Positions 16,782 to 25,578 are shown, numbered from the stretch's first letter. The stretch: 64,000 nucleotides of DNA from Zoogloea sp021286885 (GCF_041915215.1 NZ_JAYSBV010000001.1), one strand, 5' to 3'. Made by a program: numbers and translations. Notes: a model not told the origin generated them from the sequence alone.

Positions 16782-17522
16782 TCAGGCGCCCTTGGCGCCC
16801 AGAAAACGCTCCAGCTCGGGCGTGTTCGGGCGGCTGAAGATTTGCTCGGGGGGGCCGGATTCGTGGATGCGGCCATTGCTCAGGAAAATCACCGTATCGC
16901 TGATTTCCCGGGCGAAGTCCATTTCGTGGGTGGCCATGAGCAGGGTCATCCCCTCGCTGGCCAGATCCCGCACCACATCCAGCACTTCCTGGGTGAGCTC
17001 CGGATCCAGGGCGGAGGTGATCTCGTCGCACAGCAGGATGCGCGGCTCCATGGCGATGGCCCGGGCAATGGCCACCCGTTGCTGCTGGCCGCCCGAGAGT
17101 TGGGCGGGCATGAAGGTGCGCCGCTCGTCCATCTTGACCCGGGCCAAGGTGCGCCGGGCGAGCTGCTCGGCCTCGTGCCGGGTCAGCCCCTTGACCTGAC
17201 GCAGGGCCAGGGCCACGTTCTGTTCGGCATTGAGGTGAGGAAAAAGGTTGAAGCGCTGGAACACCATGCCCATGTAGCGGCGCAGGTTCATCAGCACCGA
17301 TTTGGGATGCTCGCCGGGCTCCAGCAGGAGCTGATCCACCTGGATGCTGCCCGCATCGAAGGTGGTGAGGCCGTTGAGGCTGCGCAGCAAAGTGCTCTTG
17401 CCGGAACCACTACGCCCGATGAGGGCCACCACCTGGCCGGCATCCACTTCCAGCTCGATGCCTTGCAGGATGGCGTGCTGTTCAAATTGCTTGTAAAGGC
17501 CCGATACGGTTACCAGAGGCAT
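16782..17522 (-). CDS. Polar amino-acid ABC transporter ATPase
   Basis: A 246-residue ATPase of the GlnQ/HisP family: Walker A GRSGSGKSTL, Q-loop VFQRFNLFPHLNAEQNVALA, signature LSGGQQQRVAIARAIA, Walker B ILLCDEITSALDPEL and the ATHEMDFAREISD H-loop. It energises the permease encoded just upstream in the operon mmuM - binding protein - permease - ATPase. The co-transcribed mmuM suggests methylated-methionine or a related substrate (inference). Confidence 0.9.
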   Translation of the reverse strand: MPLVTVSGLYKQFEQHAILQGIELEVDAGQVVALIGRSGSGKSTLLRSLNGLTTFDAGSIQVDQLLLEPGEHPKSVLMNLRRYMGMVFQRFNLFPHLNAEQNVALALRQVKGLTRHEAEQLARRTLARVKMDERRTFMPAQLSGGQQQRVAIARAIAMEPRILLCDEITSALDPELTQEVLDVVRDLASEGMTLLMATHEMDFAREISDTVIFLSNGRIHESGPPEQIFSRPNTPELERFLGAKGA

Positions 17523-17538
17523 GGGACAGACTCGCTTC

Positions 17539-18324
17539 TTACTTGAAACGCCGTTCGAGGACGACCTGAATCAGCTCCAGCACTACCGACAGCACCCAGT
17601 AGATCACCGCTGCGGTGAGCAGGAACTCGATGTAACGGTAGGAGGAACGGCCATAGCTCTGGGCCAGGAACATCACTTCCCACAGGCCCATCACCGAGAT
17701 CAGGGATGAATCCTTGAGCAGGGAAATGAACATGCCCCAGGTGGGCGCCAGCGCAATCTTGGTGGCCTGGGGCAGGATCACATGCCAGAAGGTGGCAAGC
17801 CGCCCCATGCCCAGGGCCTCGGCGGCCTCCCACTGGCCCGGATCGACGGCCAGCAGGGAGGCGCGGAAAATTTCGCTCAGGTAGGCGCCGTTACATAGGG
17901 CCAGGGCTGCGATGCCGGCAGGAATCGCGTCCGGGATGGGCCCCAGCTGGGGCAGGCCCAGGTAGATGAGCAGCAACTGCACCAGCAGCGGGGTACCCCG
18001 GAAGAAGGAGTTGTAGAAGGTCGCCAGCCCGAAAGCCAGGGGGTTGGACGAGAGCTTGCCCAGGGCCGCTGCCAGCCCAAAGAGCACCGCCAGGGCCATC
18101 GCCCCAATGCTGACCAGCACCGTGAGGGGCACGCCCTGGAGCTGCTCCTCAGCGTTCAGCTCCAGCCCGAGCAGGGGTTCCAGCTTCTCGCGGATCACCA
18201 GAAAATCCAGGTCGAAGTGGCCCACAAAAACCCCGAACAGGCCCAGCAGGCCCAGCCAGACCAGGCCCACCTGACACTTGAAGGCGGAGGTGTCTTTTTT
18301 GTACGACGCAGATACCCAACTCAT
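17539..18324 (-). CDS. Polar amino-acid ABC transporter permease
   Basis: A 261-residue inner-membrane protein with about five or six membrane segments and the amino-acid permease signature NGAYLSEIFRASLLAVDPGQWEAAEALGMGRLATFWHVILPQA. The FFRGTPLLVQLLLIYLGLP segment is typical of the HisMQ/GlnP family. It lies 16 bases before the ATPase gene and 24 after the binding-protein gene. Only one permease is present, so it probably acts as a homodimer. Confidence 0.9.
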   Translation of the reverse strand: MSWVSASYKKDTSAFKCQVGLVWLGLLGLFGVFVGHFDLDFLVIREKLEPLLGLELNAEEQLQGVPLTVLVSIGAMALAVLFGLAAALGKLSSNPLAFGLATFYNSFFRGTPLLVQLLLIYLGLPQLGPIPDAIPAGIAALALCNGAYLSEIFRASLLAVDPGQWEAAEALGMGRLATFWHVILPQATKIALAPTWGMFISLLKDSSLISVMGLWEVMFLAQSYGRSSYRYIEFLLTAAVIYWVLSVVLELIQVVLERRFK

Positions 18325-18348
18325 TTTTGTATCGAACCGGCGTCCTGC

Positions 18349-19200
18349 TTACTTGGCGGCGGGGCTGGTGGCGGGCACCCCGATCCATTTCTTGGTGAGG
18401 CGGTCGATGCTGCCATCGGCCTTCAGCTCGGCAAACACGGCCTGGATCTTCTGCTTCCATTCCGCATCGCCCTTATCCACCACAATCCAGTTCTCTTCGT
18501 TGTAGAGGGGTTCGCCCACGATCTGGAACTTGCCCGGCACCTTGCTCATCCGGAAGCGGGCCGCGCCCATGTTGGACACCACCGCGTCGATACGCTTGCC
18601 GGCGCCCAGGGCCAGATCCTGATAGGCCAGATCTTCGCTGGAATAGGGGGCGATGCGTACCTTCTCGAAGGGATAGTTCACCTTGCGGGAACTGAAGATG
18701 CCCATTTCCAGATCCCGCTGGAGGTAGCGCTCATAAGAGGAGCCCTGCTCCACCCCGATGCGCTTACCGTTGATGTCGGCAGCTTTCTTCAGCTCGGTGT
18801 TGCCCACCGAAGTCACCACCACGGTGGGGGAGTCGTAGTAGGCGGTCACGAAGTCCAGCACCCGGGCGCGCTTCTGGTCGGGGGTCATGGAGCAGATGCA
18901 CACGTCCCAGCGGCCCCGCCAGTTGCCAGCGGTCACCACTTCCCAGGAGGGGGTCTCGAAGCGCAGGGTCACGCCCAGGCGCTGGGCCACCAGCTTGGCC
19001 AGTTCCACATCCAGGCCATCCATCTGGTTCTTGTCGTTCATGAACGAGAACGGGGGGTAGCTGCCATCGGCCACCACCACCACGGTCTTGCGGGCCATGA
19101 CCCGATCCAGGGTGGCACCCGCCCAGGCGGTGTTGATCCCGGCCATCAGGCCCAGCCCGGCCAGGGCCAGACCCATCAGCGTGTTTTTCATTTTCATCAT
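18349..19200 (-). CDS. Periplasmic amino-acid-binding protein (SBP family 3)
   Basis: A 283-residue precursor with signal peptide MKNTLMGLALAGLGLMAGINTAWA, then the family-3 fold: DGSYPPFSFMNDKNQMDGLDVELAKLVAQRLGV, WDVCICSMTPDQKRARVLDF (with Cys in place of the usual Ile/Ala run), and RIGVEQGSSYERYL. It captures the ligand for the adjacent permease. Its start lies within a few bases of the mmuM stop, so translation is likely coupled; ATGs at 19200, 19197 and 19191 are all possible. Confidence 0.88.
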   Translation of the reverse strand: MMKMKNTLMGLALAGLGLMAGINTAWAGATLDRVMARKTVVVVADGSYPPFSFMNDKNQMDGLDVELAKLVAQRLGVTLRFETPSWEVVTAGNWRGRWDVCICSMTPDQKRARVLDFVTAYYDSPTVVVTSVGNTELKKAADINGKRIGVEQGSSYERYLQRDLEMGIFSSRKVNYPFEKVRIAPYSSEDLAYQDLALGAGKRIDAVVSNMGAARFRMSKVPGKFQIVGEPLYNEENWIVVDKGDAEWKQKIQAVFAELKADGSIDRLTKKWIGVPATSPAAK

Positions 19201-19202
19201 GA

Positions 19203-20111
19203 TCACAGCACACCCGCCATGCGGGCCTTGTAAAGTTGTTCGATATGTTCAGGGCCGATGCCGCAGCAACCGCCAATGATGTCCGCCCCCCGCGCCCGCC
19301 AGCTGCGGGCCCAGTTCACGTACAGCGCAGGCGTGAGATCGGCGCGGATTTCGTCCAGGCCCGAATTGGCTTCTGCATCCTTGGGCTGGGGCGGGAAGGC
19401 GTTGGCGTACACGCCCACCTGCACCGCTGCGGCCTGGCTGCGGAAAAAATCCACCGCCACATCCACCGCCGCGGCCATCACTTCGGGCTGGCTGCAGTTG
19501 AACAGCATGGCGCGGGCGCCCAGGGCCAGGGCCGCCCGGGCTGCATCGGCCACCAACTCACCGGAGCGCAGGCGCGGCTGAGCGTCGGCGCAGCCCTCGT
19601 CCTGCAGGGTGAAGGAGAGCCACAGGGGCTTATCGTCGTGGCCGAGCACGTCGCGCACCAGTTGGGCTTCTTCAATGGCGCTCAGGGTTTCGGCCTGCCA
19701 GTGGTCCACCTGGGCGCGCAGACCGCGCACCAGGGGGGCCAGCACCCGCCGCCCCTCCTCCGCCCGAAACAGGTCGGGCCGATAAGAACCGCAGGACGGC
19801 GGCAGGGAGCCGGCCACCGCCACCGGGCGTCCGGCCTGGCGCTTGACGCCCTGGGCCAGTTCGCCAGCCAGGGTGGCCAGGGCTTCGGCCTGGGCCACAA
19901 AGCGTTCTTCACCAATGTGGAAGGGCACCAGCGCATAGCTGTTGGTGGTGATCACGTCCGCCCCGGCCTGCACATAGGCGGCATGGACCTGACTCACAAA
20001 ATGCGGCGCTTCAATCAGGGCCAAGGCCGACCATTCGGGCTGGCGGAAGGGCGCACCCATCCGGGCCAGTTCCCGCCCCGTCCCGCCATCCAGCAACATC
20101 AGGGCACTCAC
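19203..20111 (-). CDS. mmuM: Homocysteine S-methyltransferase
   Basis: A 302-residue cytoplasmic enzyme that makes methionine from homocysteine with S-methylmethionine or S-adenosylmethionine as donor. MLLDGGTGRELARMG opens the barrel; the zinc ligands are Cys in FNCSQP and the Cys pair in IIGGCCGIGPEHI. A GTG start at 20111 is chosen because GAGGAG lies five bases before it; the upstream extension is leader sequence. It heads an operon with an amino-acid ABC importer, and its leader carries a terminator hairpin, pointing to transcriptional attenuation. Confidence 0.9.
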   Translation of the reverse strand: MSALMLLDGGTGRELARMGAPFRQPEWSALALIEAPHFVSQVHAAYVQAGADVITTNSYALVPFHIGEERFVAQAEALATLAGELAQGVKRQAGRPVAVAGSLPPSCGSYRPDLFRAEEGRRVLAPLVRGLRAQVDHWQAETLSAIEEAQLVRDVLGHDDKPLWLSFTLQDEGCADAQPRLRSGELVADAARAALALGARAMLFNCSQPEVMAAAVDVAVDFFRSQAAAVQVGVYANAFPPQPKDAEANSGLDEIRADLTPALYVNWARSWRARGADIIGGCCGIGPEHIEQLYKARMAGVL

Positions 20112-20264
20112 GCAAACTCCTCGCTGCAAAAACAAACGGCACAGCCCAGCGCTGTGCCGACCAGAAACCTGAACCGGGAGCAAATCCACAGAATTTCGCT
20201 CCCCCGAATACCCAAAACACATCCAAAACAAATGTTTCAGGAAAACCGAAGGGGCGGGAGTATA
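20112..20264 (-). promoter_or_regulatory. Structured leader of mmuM, candidate attenuator or riboswitch
   Basis: On the minus strand a TATACT box (20264-20259) is followed by about 140 bases before the GTG. The leader has CCTGAA early, a hairpin GGGAGC...GCTCCC, then TTCAGG, which can pair with the early CCTGAA to close a multi-stem, and finally the terminator at 20126-20159 directly before the ribosome site. I could not match it to a SAM, SAH or cobalamin riboswitch consensus. Confidence 0.5.
20126..20159 (-). terminator. Terminator hairpin just before the mmuM ribosome site
   Basis: Minus strand: CGGCACAG-CGCTGGG-CTGTGCCG followed by TTTGTTTTTG. It lies only about 12 bases before the mmuM ribosome site, so it either ends the moaE transcript or attenuates mmuM. 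Confidence 0.75.
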
Positions 20265-20341
20265 GCAGGCGGCCGCAGAATGGACCTCCTTAGGGTTAAC
20301 CGCAGACGCAGTGCAGAGGCACGCCGCAAGTGAGGGCCAGA

Positions 20342-20806
20342 TCAGCCCTGGGCCCAGCGCCCGGCGGCGGCATCATCGGCCTCCCGGGCATCCACCCACT
20401 GGCCGCCCTGGGGGCTGTCTTCCTTCTTCCAGAAGGGGGCGCGGGTCTTGAGGTAGTCCATGATGAATTCGCAGGCGGCGAAGGCATCGCCCCGGTGGGG
20501 GCTGGCGACGCCCACAAACACGATCTGCTGGCCCGGCAGCAGGCGACCATAGCGATGGATGATGCGCGTCCCCAGCAGCGCCCAGCGCTGGCCGGCCTCG
20601 GCCTCGATGGCGGCGAGGGCTTTTTCGGTCATCCCGGGGTAATGCTCCAGGGTCATGGCCTGGACGCTGTCGCCGCTCCCGGCCAGCTTGTCGGCCCGCA
20701 CCAGCCCGACGAAGGTGGCCACCGCGCCCACGTCGTCGCGCCCGGCAGACAGGGCGGCGATTTCGGCGCCGGCATCAAAATCAGCTTCCTGCACGCTCAC
20801 GCTCAT
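20342..20806 (-). CDS. moaE: Molybdopterin synthase large subunit
   Basis: A 154-residue protein that, with MoaD, adds sulfur to precursor Z to form molybdopterin. The sequence GAVATFVGLVR, LEHYPGMTEKAL, HRYGRLLPGQQIVFVGVASPHRGDAF and the Lys-containing KTRAPFWKKE active region are all intact. It begins 9 bases after moaD. Confidence 0.94.
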   Translation of the reverse strand: MSVSVQEADFDAGAEIAALSAGRDDVGAVATFVGLVRADKLAGSGDSVQAMTLEHYPGMTEKALAAIEAEAGQRWALLGTRIIHRYGRLLPGQQIVFVGVASPHRGDAFAACEFIMDYLKTRAPFWKKEDSPQGGQWVDAREADDAAAGRWAQG

Positions 20807-20815
20807 GGATGCACC

Positions 20816-21070
20816 TCAGCCGCCGGTCACGGGGGGAAAGAAAGCCACTTCATCCCGGTCGGCCACGGGGGCCTCGGGCCCCACCATGTCTTGATTGACG
20901 GCGGCACGCACATTGCGCCCCTCGCCCAGGGCTTCCCAGACGCCCCCCCGGCTCGCCAAGTGGCTACGCAGGGCGCCCACGCTGCTGATGTCGGCGGGCA
21001 GGGTCAGGGTTTCATGGGAATAGCCCAGGGTTTCCCGCAGGCTGGCGAAATACAGAACTTTGATGCTCAT
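20816..21070 (-). CDS. moaD: Molybdopterin synthase sulfur carrier subunit
   Basis: An 84-residue ubiquitin-fold protein ending in Gly-Gly (FFPPVTGG), the residue pair that carries the thiocarboxylate. Start MSIKVLYFASLRE at 21070 is the family start; a longer frame begins at 21106. Pairs with MoaE encoded next. Confidence 0.93.
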   Translation of the reverse strand: MSIKVLYFASLRETLGYSHETLTLPADISSVGALRSHLASRGGVWEALGEGRNVRAAVNQDMVGPEAPVADRDEVAFFPPVTGG

Positions 21071-21129
21071 GGAAAAAACTCGCAAACGCTCAAACGTTGG
21101 ATGCAAAACGGCGCCCCGCAGGCCCCGGC

Positions 21130-21633
21130 TCAGGCCCGGGCTTCCAGGCCCAGATGGGCGAGGATGAAATCCGCCACCTGAACGGGCTGGTTCAGATCCA
21201 GCCAGGGCAAGCCGGCCGCCAGGGGCGCATCGCTGGCAATGGCCACGATGGACGGGTTGTCCGGGTGGAGCAGCGGACGGCCATGGCTCGGACGATGGAT
21301 TTCGAGCTTGGGCATGGGGTAGTGCTTGAAGCCCTCCACCAGCACCAGATCACAGGGGCTGAGAATCTGGAGCTGGGCCGCCAGATCGGGCTCAGGAGCG
21401 CCGCGCAGCTCGTGCATGAGCACCCAGCGCTGGTCTGAGATGAGCAGCACCTCTTCGGCACCGGCTTCCCGGTGGCGCCAGGAATCCTTGCCCGGCTTGT
21501 CCACATCAAAGTGGTGATGGGTGTGCTTGATGACCGACACCTTGAGCCCCCGGGCACGCAGCACGGGGATCAGTTGCTCGATCAGGGTCGTTTTGCCAGA
21601 ACCGGAATAGCCGGCGAATCCAAAAACTTTCAT
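21130..21633 (-). CDS. mobB: Molybdopterin-guanine dinucleotide biosynthesis protein B
   Basis: A 167-residue P-loop GTPase: MKVFGFAGYSGSGKTTLIEQLIP with Walker A GYSGSGKT, VSVIKHTHHHFDVDKPGKDSWRHREAGA and LVLVEGFKHYPMPKLEI, all MobB hallmarks. It helps load guanine nucleotide onto the molybdenum cofactor. The start at 21633 fits MobB length. moeA, often beside mobB, is not present in this cluster. Confidence 0.93.
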   Translation of the reverse strand: MKVFGFAGYSGSGKTTLIEQLIPVLRARGLKVSVIKHTHHHFDVDKPGKDSWRHREAGAEEVLLISDQRWVLMHELRGAPEPDLAAQLQILSPCDLVLVEGFKHYPMPKLEIHRPSHGRPLLHPDNPSIVAIASDAPLAAGLPWLDLNQPVQVADFILAHLGLEARA

Positions 21634-21749
21634 GGGCCTGCGGTCCGTGGTGGGCGGGGGCCAAGCCCCGGTAACGGGGGCGATTGTACCCGGGCGGGCG
21701 CCCCGCGCCCTATCCAAACTCAAGGCAGACGCACTTTGGCGCCCCCAGA

Positions 21750-22544
21750 TCAGGCCAGCAGCTCGACCGGCATCCCCACCTCCAGCACACCACTGCCCCG
21801 GGCCACCAGATTCTGGCCAAAGATCACCCCGGCGGGGGTCTTGCGATAGGTGGCGAGGGTGCGCAGGGGCTCCTGATCGGAGCTCTTGCGGCCGGTTTCC
21901 GGATCGACGGTGGTGAACACGCAGCGCTCGCAGGGCTTGGCCACCTCGAACTCGACACCACCAATGCGCAGCCGCTTCCAGTCATCCTCAGCCCAGGCCT
22001 GCGCACCACTCACCACCAGATTGGGGCGGAAGCGCTCCATGGCCATGGGGCGGCCAATGCGCCCCGACAATTCATCCAGCGAGGCCTGATTGGCCAGCAG
22101 CAGCGGGAAACCATCCGCAAAACTCACGGGCACCTGATCGTCAATCCTGAGCCGGCGGGTGGGCTGGGAGCCCGTCCACATCAGCCGGCAGGGGCGACCC
22201 AGAAAGTCGGAGATCCATTCATCTGCCGCTTCGGCCCCCACCCAGGCCTGGAACTGGTCTTTCCAGACCTGGGCCGGATGGGGCTGGGTAAAGGCGGTGT
22301 TGGGAATGAACAGGCCCGGGCGGCCAACCGCAGCGAGCGCCAGCCCTGTTTCGGCAGGGGTCGCCTGGATCAGCACAATCTCGGGGCAGGTGCGCCCGGT
22401 GATCATCTGGCCCGAAGCGTCGGCCACCATCCACATTCGGTCATGGGCCAAGCCCAGCAGGCTGACCGGGGAGGCCTGCACCCGGGCACCGCCCATGGAT
22501 TTGACCGGGTAACGGTAGAGGGCGGCCAGTTGAACCTGGGTCAT
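21750..22544 (-). CDS. MOSC-domain protein (YcbX type)
   Basis: About 264 residues: an N-terminal MOSC_N beta barrel (LAALYRYPVKSMGGARV...LGLAHDRMWMVADASGQMITGR) and a C-terminal MOSC domain with MERFRPNLVVSGAQAWAEDDWKRLRIGGVEFEVAKPCERCVFTTVDPETG. The conserved Cys-containing KPCxRC binds the molybdenum cofactor in relatives that reduce N-hydroxylated compounds. It sits beside moaE/moaD/mobB on the same strand. MTQVQLAALYRYPVKS at 22544 is preferred over MRLA at 22556 by comparison with YcbX length. Confidence 0.88.
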   Translation of the reverse strand: MTQVQLAALYRYPVKSMGGARVQASPVSLLGLAHDRMWMVADASGQMITGRTCPEIVLIQATPAETGLALAAVGRPGLFIPNTAFTQPHPAQVWKDQFQAWVGAEAADEWISDFLGRPCRLMWTGSQPTRRLRIDDQVPVSFADGFPLLLANQASLDELSGRIGRPMAMERFRPNLVVSGAQAWAEDDWKRLRIGGVEFEVAKPCERCVFTTVDPETGRKSSDQEPLRTLATYRKTPAGVIFGQNLVARGSGVLEVGMPVELLA

Positions 22545-22556
22545 GGCAAGTCTCAT

Positions 22557-22767
22557 GGGTATTCAGAAAGAGGAAAGGGTAGGCGGTTTCAAGTCTGAAG
22601 GGCAACACCCTTGCGCTCACCTTTGCTGCCTACTACGACTGGACGCACCGTTCAGGCAATCCTGTTGCCAGCGCCGACCTTGGCTACGATGCCAAAAATC
22701 TTGCTAAAACAGCGTCAAAACGCCCGCCCGCCATAAAGGCCGAACAACCTTTCGTAAAGAAAGGTTA
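22557..22767. other. Intergenic region carrying the 38-bp element and a possible coding remnant
   Basis: No gene with a start codon is found. One frame stays open from about 22586 to the TGA at 22768-22770 (GNTLALTFAAYYDWTHRSG near its start and AEQPFVKKGY at its end), which looks protein-like and may be a decayed gene end. A CCTTTCGTAAAGAAAGG inverted repeat lies at about 22748-22764. Confidence 0.4.
22690..22727 (+). repeat. 38-bp element, copy B (partner at 13964)
   Basis: TGCCAAAAA ... GCTAAAAC ... GTCAAAACGCCCGC, 33/38 identical to copy A. It ends 40 bases before the -35 box of the Fur-type promoter at 22768. Confidence 0.6.
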
Positions 22768-22812
22768 TTGACCGGCAATGTATGCAGATGTAACATGAGA
22801 TGCGTTCTCATT
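22768..22812 (+). promoter_or_regulatory. Promoter with Fur box for the di-haem/FMN/ApbE cluster
   Basis: TTGACC (22768-22773) and TAACAT (22791-22796), spacing 17. CATGAGATGCGTTCTCATT (22794-22812) has perfect ATGAGA/TCTCAT arms and matches the Fur box at 14 of 18 fixed positions, overlapping the -10 box. A leader of about 165 bases follows, with ACATCCT...AGGATGT inverted repeats near 22819-22857. Confidence 0.7.
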
Positions 22813-22968
22813 TGCATGTACATCCTGCATCGCACAATCCTGCAGCCCCAGGATGTCCTGCAAGCCGCAAGCCAGCCACGCCTCGTGGGCCAGCCAGCCA
22901 GCGCCAACAGAACCCTCGCCCTGCCTCCCGGATGGAGGCAGCATTGTGTTCACGGACTGGAGCCCCTG

Positions 22969-24171
22969 ATGCGTCGCCTCGCCCGCCTTGCCTGTACCCT
23001 GCTTGCCCTCACCCTGGCCGCCTGTGGGGGCGGAGGAGGCGGCGGAAGCACCAGTAGCTCCGGCAGTGGCGCTGGGGATAGCACCAGCAGCCTCTCGGCT
23101 GCGGCCCAAATCGGGGAAAAGCTGTTCAAAGATACGGCCCTCTCGGCCAGCGGCACCATGTCCTGTGCCACCTGCCACGTGGCAGACAACCACTATGCAG
23201 CCAGCGATACCCGCTCCGTGCCCCTGGGCGCAGTGGCGGGCCATGAGGCCGGGCGCCAGGCCCCGTCCCTCAAATACCTGAAGTACAACACCAGCTTCTT
23301 CTTTGCCACCGACGGCACCCCCACCGGCGGCTTCACCTGGGACGGGCGCGCCACCAGTTTGGCCGACCAGGCCGGCGGCCCCCTGCTCAACCCGAATGAA
23401 ATGGCCAATACCAGCGCCGAAGATGTGGTGCAGAAGCTGAAGAACTCCAGCAACGCCACCGCCTTCAAGGCCGTATTTGGCGCCGACATCTTCGACCGCC
23501 CGGCGGACGCCTTTGCCCGGCTCACCTACGCGCTTCAGCAATATCAGCTGGAAGACCCGGATTTTGCTCCCTTCACCAGCAAGTTCGACCTGTGGCTGGC
23601 GGGCAAGGCTAGCTTTACCGAGCAAGAGCTGCGCGGCTACGCCCTGTTCAACAACTCGACCAAGGGCAACTGCGCTGCCTGCCATGTGAGCACCAGCACC
23701 GTGAGCGGCCGCCCGCCCCTGTTTACCGACTACACCTACGACGTGCTCGGGGTGCCGCGCAACACCGAAATTGTCGGCAATGCCGATAGCAGCTACTACG
23801 ACCTGGGCCTGTGCGGCCCGGTGCGCACCGACCAGACGAGCCGCATCGATCTGTGCGGCGCCTTCAAGGTGCCCACCCTGCGCAATGTGGCCAAAACAGC
23901 CCCGTACTTCCACAACGGCGCCATCAAGACCCTGACCGATGCAGTGCGCTTCTACGTGCGCCGGGACACCAACCCTGAAGAGTGGTACCCCACCAACGGC
24001 AATGGCGTGGTGCAGAAGTTCAACGATCTGCCGAGCCAGTATCACAAGAACGTGAACACCACCGAAGTGCCCTACAACCGCAAGAAGGGGGACACCCCCG
24101 CCCTCACCGAGAGCGAGATTGCCGATGTGGTGGCCTTCCTGAACACCCTGACCGACGGCTTCAATCAGTAA
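22969..24171 (+). CDS. Di-haem cytochrome c peroxidase-like lipoprotein (MauG/CcpA family)
   Basis: A 400-residue exported protein. MRRLARLACTLLALTLAAC is a lipoprotein signal (Cys19), followed by a Gly/Ser linker. Haem sites are CATCH (65-69) and CAACH (234-238). FTWDGRATSLADQAGGPLLNPNEM and FKVPTLRNVAKTAPYFHNGAIKTLTDAV are di-haem peroxidase blocks. Relatives reduce peroxide or, like MauG, oxidise other proteins. The ATG at 22969 has GGAG seven bases upstream; the frame extends further but only through the untranslated leader. It is the first gene behind the Fur-type promoter and may pass electrons within the flavin/cytochrome cluster that follows. Confidence 0.9.
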   Translation: MRRLARLACTLLALTLAACGGGGGGGSTSSSGSGAGDSTSSLSAAAQIGEKLFKDTALSASGTMSCATCHVADNHYAASDTRSVPLGAVAGHEAGRQAPSLKYLKYNTSFFFATDGTPTGGFTWDGRATSLADQAGGPLLNPNEMANTSAEDVVQKLKNSSNATAFKAVFGADIFDRPADAFARLTYALQQYQLEDPDFAPFTSKFDLWLAGKASFTEQELRGYALFNNSTKGNCAACHVSTSTVSGRPPLFTDYTYDVLGVPRNTEIVGNADSSYYDLGLCGPVRTDQTSRIDLCGAFKVPTLRNVAKTAPYFHNGAIKTLTDAVRFYVRRDTNPEEWYPTNGNGVVQKFNDLPSQYHKNVNTTEVPYNRKKGDTPALTESEIADVVAFLNTLTDGFNQ

Positions 24172-24228
24172 GCCGGCCTGCGCCCCCATCCTGACCCGAT
24201 TCGAACCCGCATTGCCCCGGAGGCTTCC

Positions 24229-25578
24229 ATGAAACTGACCCCGATCTGCGTGGCCCTGGCCACCGCCCTTGCTGCCGGTGGCGCCCAAGCTGCCACCAAG
24301 ACCGAACAGGCCCTGATGAAGCGCCTGGAGTAGCTCGCCGCCGAACTGAACACCGTGAAATCCGAGCTGGCCATCCTCAAGACGCAAAAGGCCGAGGCCC
24401 CCAAGACGGTCGCCACCACGGTCACCACCCCGACTGCGCCGACCCTGGACACCCGTACCCCGACCTACAGCAGCGCCCCCCTGGCCGCTGCTGCCCCCGC
24501 TGCCCAGCCCGTGGCCGCACCGGCGGAGCCCCGCACCACCGTGTTTGGCTATGGGGAAGTGAATTACAACCGCCCCTTCCGGGACCAGAGCGCCACCCAG
24601 ATGGACGTGCGCCGGGCCATTATCGGGATCACCCACCAAGCCTCCGACAAGACGCGCATCGTGGGTGAGTTCGAGTTCGAGCACGCCATTGCCTCCGCCA
24701 GCGACTCGGGCGAAGCTGCCGTCGAACAGCTGTACGTGGAACACCGGCTCAACGACAACATGGGCCTCAAGGGCGGTCTGTTCCTGATCCCCCTGGGCTA
24801 CATGAACCTTTCCCACGAACCCCGCGCCTACTACGGCGTGGAGCGCAACTTTGTGGAAACCGCGATCATCCCCACCACCTGGCGTGAAACCGGGGTATCC
24901 GCCTTTGGCGTGAGCGATGCAGGCCTGCGCTGGGATGTGGGCCTCACCAGCGGCTTTGATCTGACCAAGTGGGACGCCACCACCACCGAAGGCAAGGAAT
25001 CCCCCCTGGGCGCCATCCACCAGGAAGGCTCCCAGGCCAAGGGCAAGGATCTGTCGGTGTACGGCGCCCTCAGCTGGCGTGGCACTCCGGGCCTGGATGT
25101 GGGCATTGGTGCCTTCACCGGCAAGGCCGCCCACAAAACAGCCGGTTTTGCCGCCCCCGATACCCGCGTAACCCTGTGGGATGCCCACGCCCGCTGGACC
25201 CCTGGCAAATGGGATCTGACCGCCCTCTACGCCCGGGGCAACATCACCAACACCGACCTGCTCAACGTGAGCTTTGCCGGTCAGACCCTGGTGCCCAAGT
25301 CCTTCTACGGCTGGTACACCCAGGCGGCCTACGCCCTGTGGCAGAACAGCGAATACGCCCTCAACCCCTTCGTGCGCTACGAGGTGTATAACACCGCTGC
25401 CGCCTACGCCTCCATGCCCGCCGGGCTGGAAACCGATGCCCAGCGGGATGAGAAAGTCACCACCGTGGGCGCCAATCTGAAGGTGGGCGAAAACGTGGTG
25501 CTGAAGGCTGACGTGCAACGCTTCCAGCTGGACCGCAGCCGCGACCGCCTGAACCTGGGCCTGGGCTACCAGTTCTGA
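24229..25578 (+). pseudogene. Outer-membrane porin gene interrupted by an in-frame amber codon
   Basis: An ATG at 24229, with GGAGG six bases before it, opens a signal peptide (MKLTPICVALATALAAGGAQA) and a short coiled coil, but codon 35 is TAG (24331-24333); the same frame then runs on to 25578. LE-TAG-LAAELNTVKSELAILKTQK shows the coiled coil continuing across the stop, most simply a CAG to TAG change. The remainder is a beta-barrel porin with alternating aromatic strands (FGYGEVNYNRPF, GLKGGLFLIPLGYMN) and a terminal Phe (GLGYQF), resembling OprO/OprP or DcaP-like porins. A restart at GTG 24355 would lack a signal peptide. Pseudogene, suppression and sequencing error are all possible. Confidence 0.8.

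Noticed and set aside
20112..20264. Direct assignment of the mmuM leader to a known SAM, SAH or cobalamin riboswitch class
   Set aside because: None of the conserved core sequences that I know is present; kept only as an unclassified structured leader.
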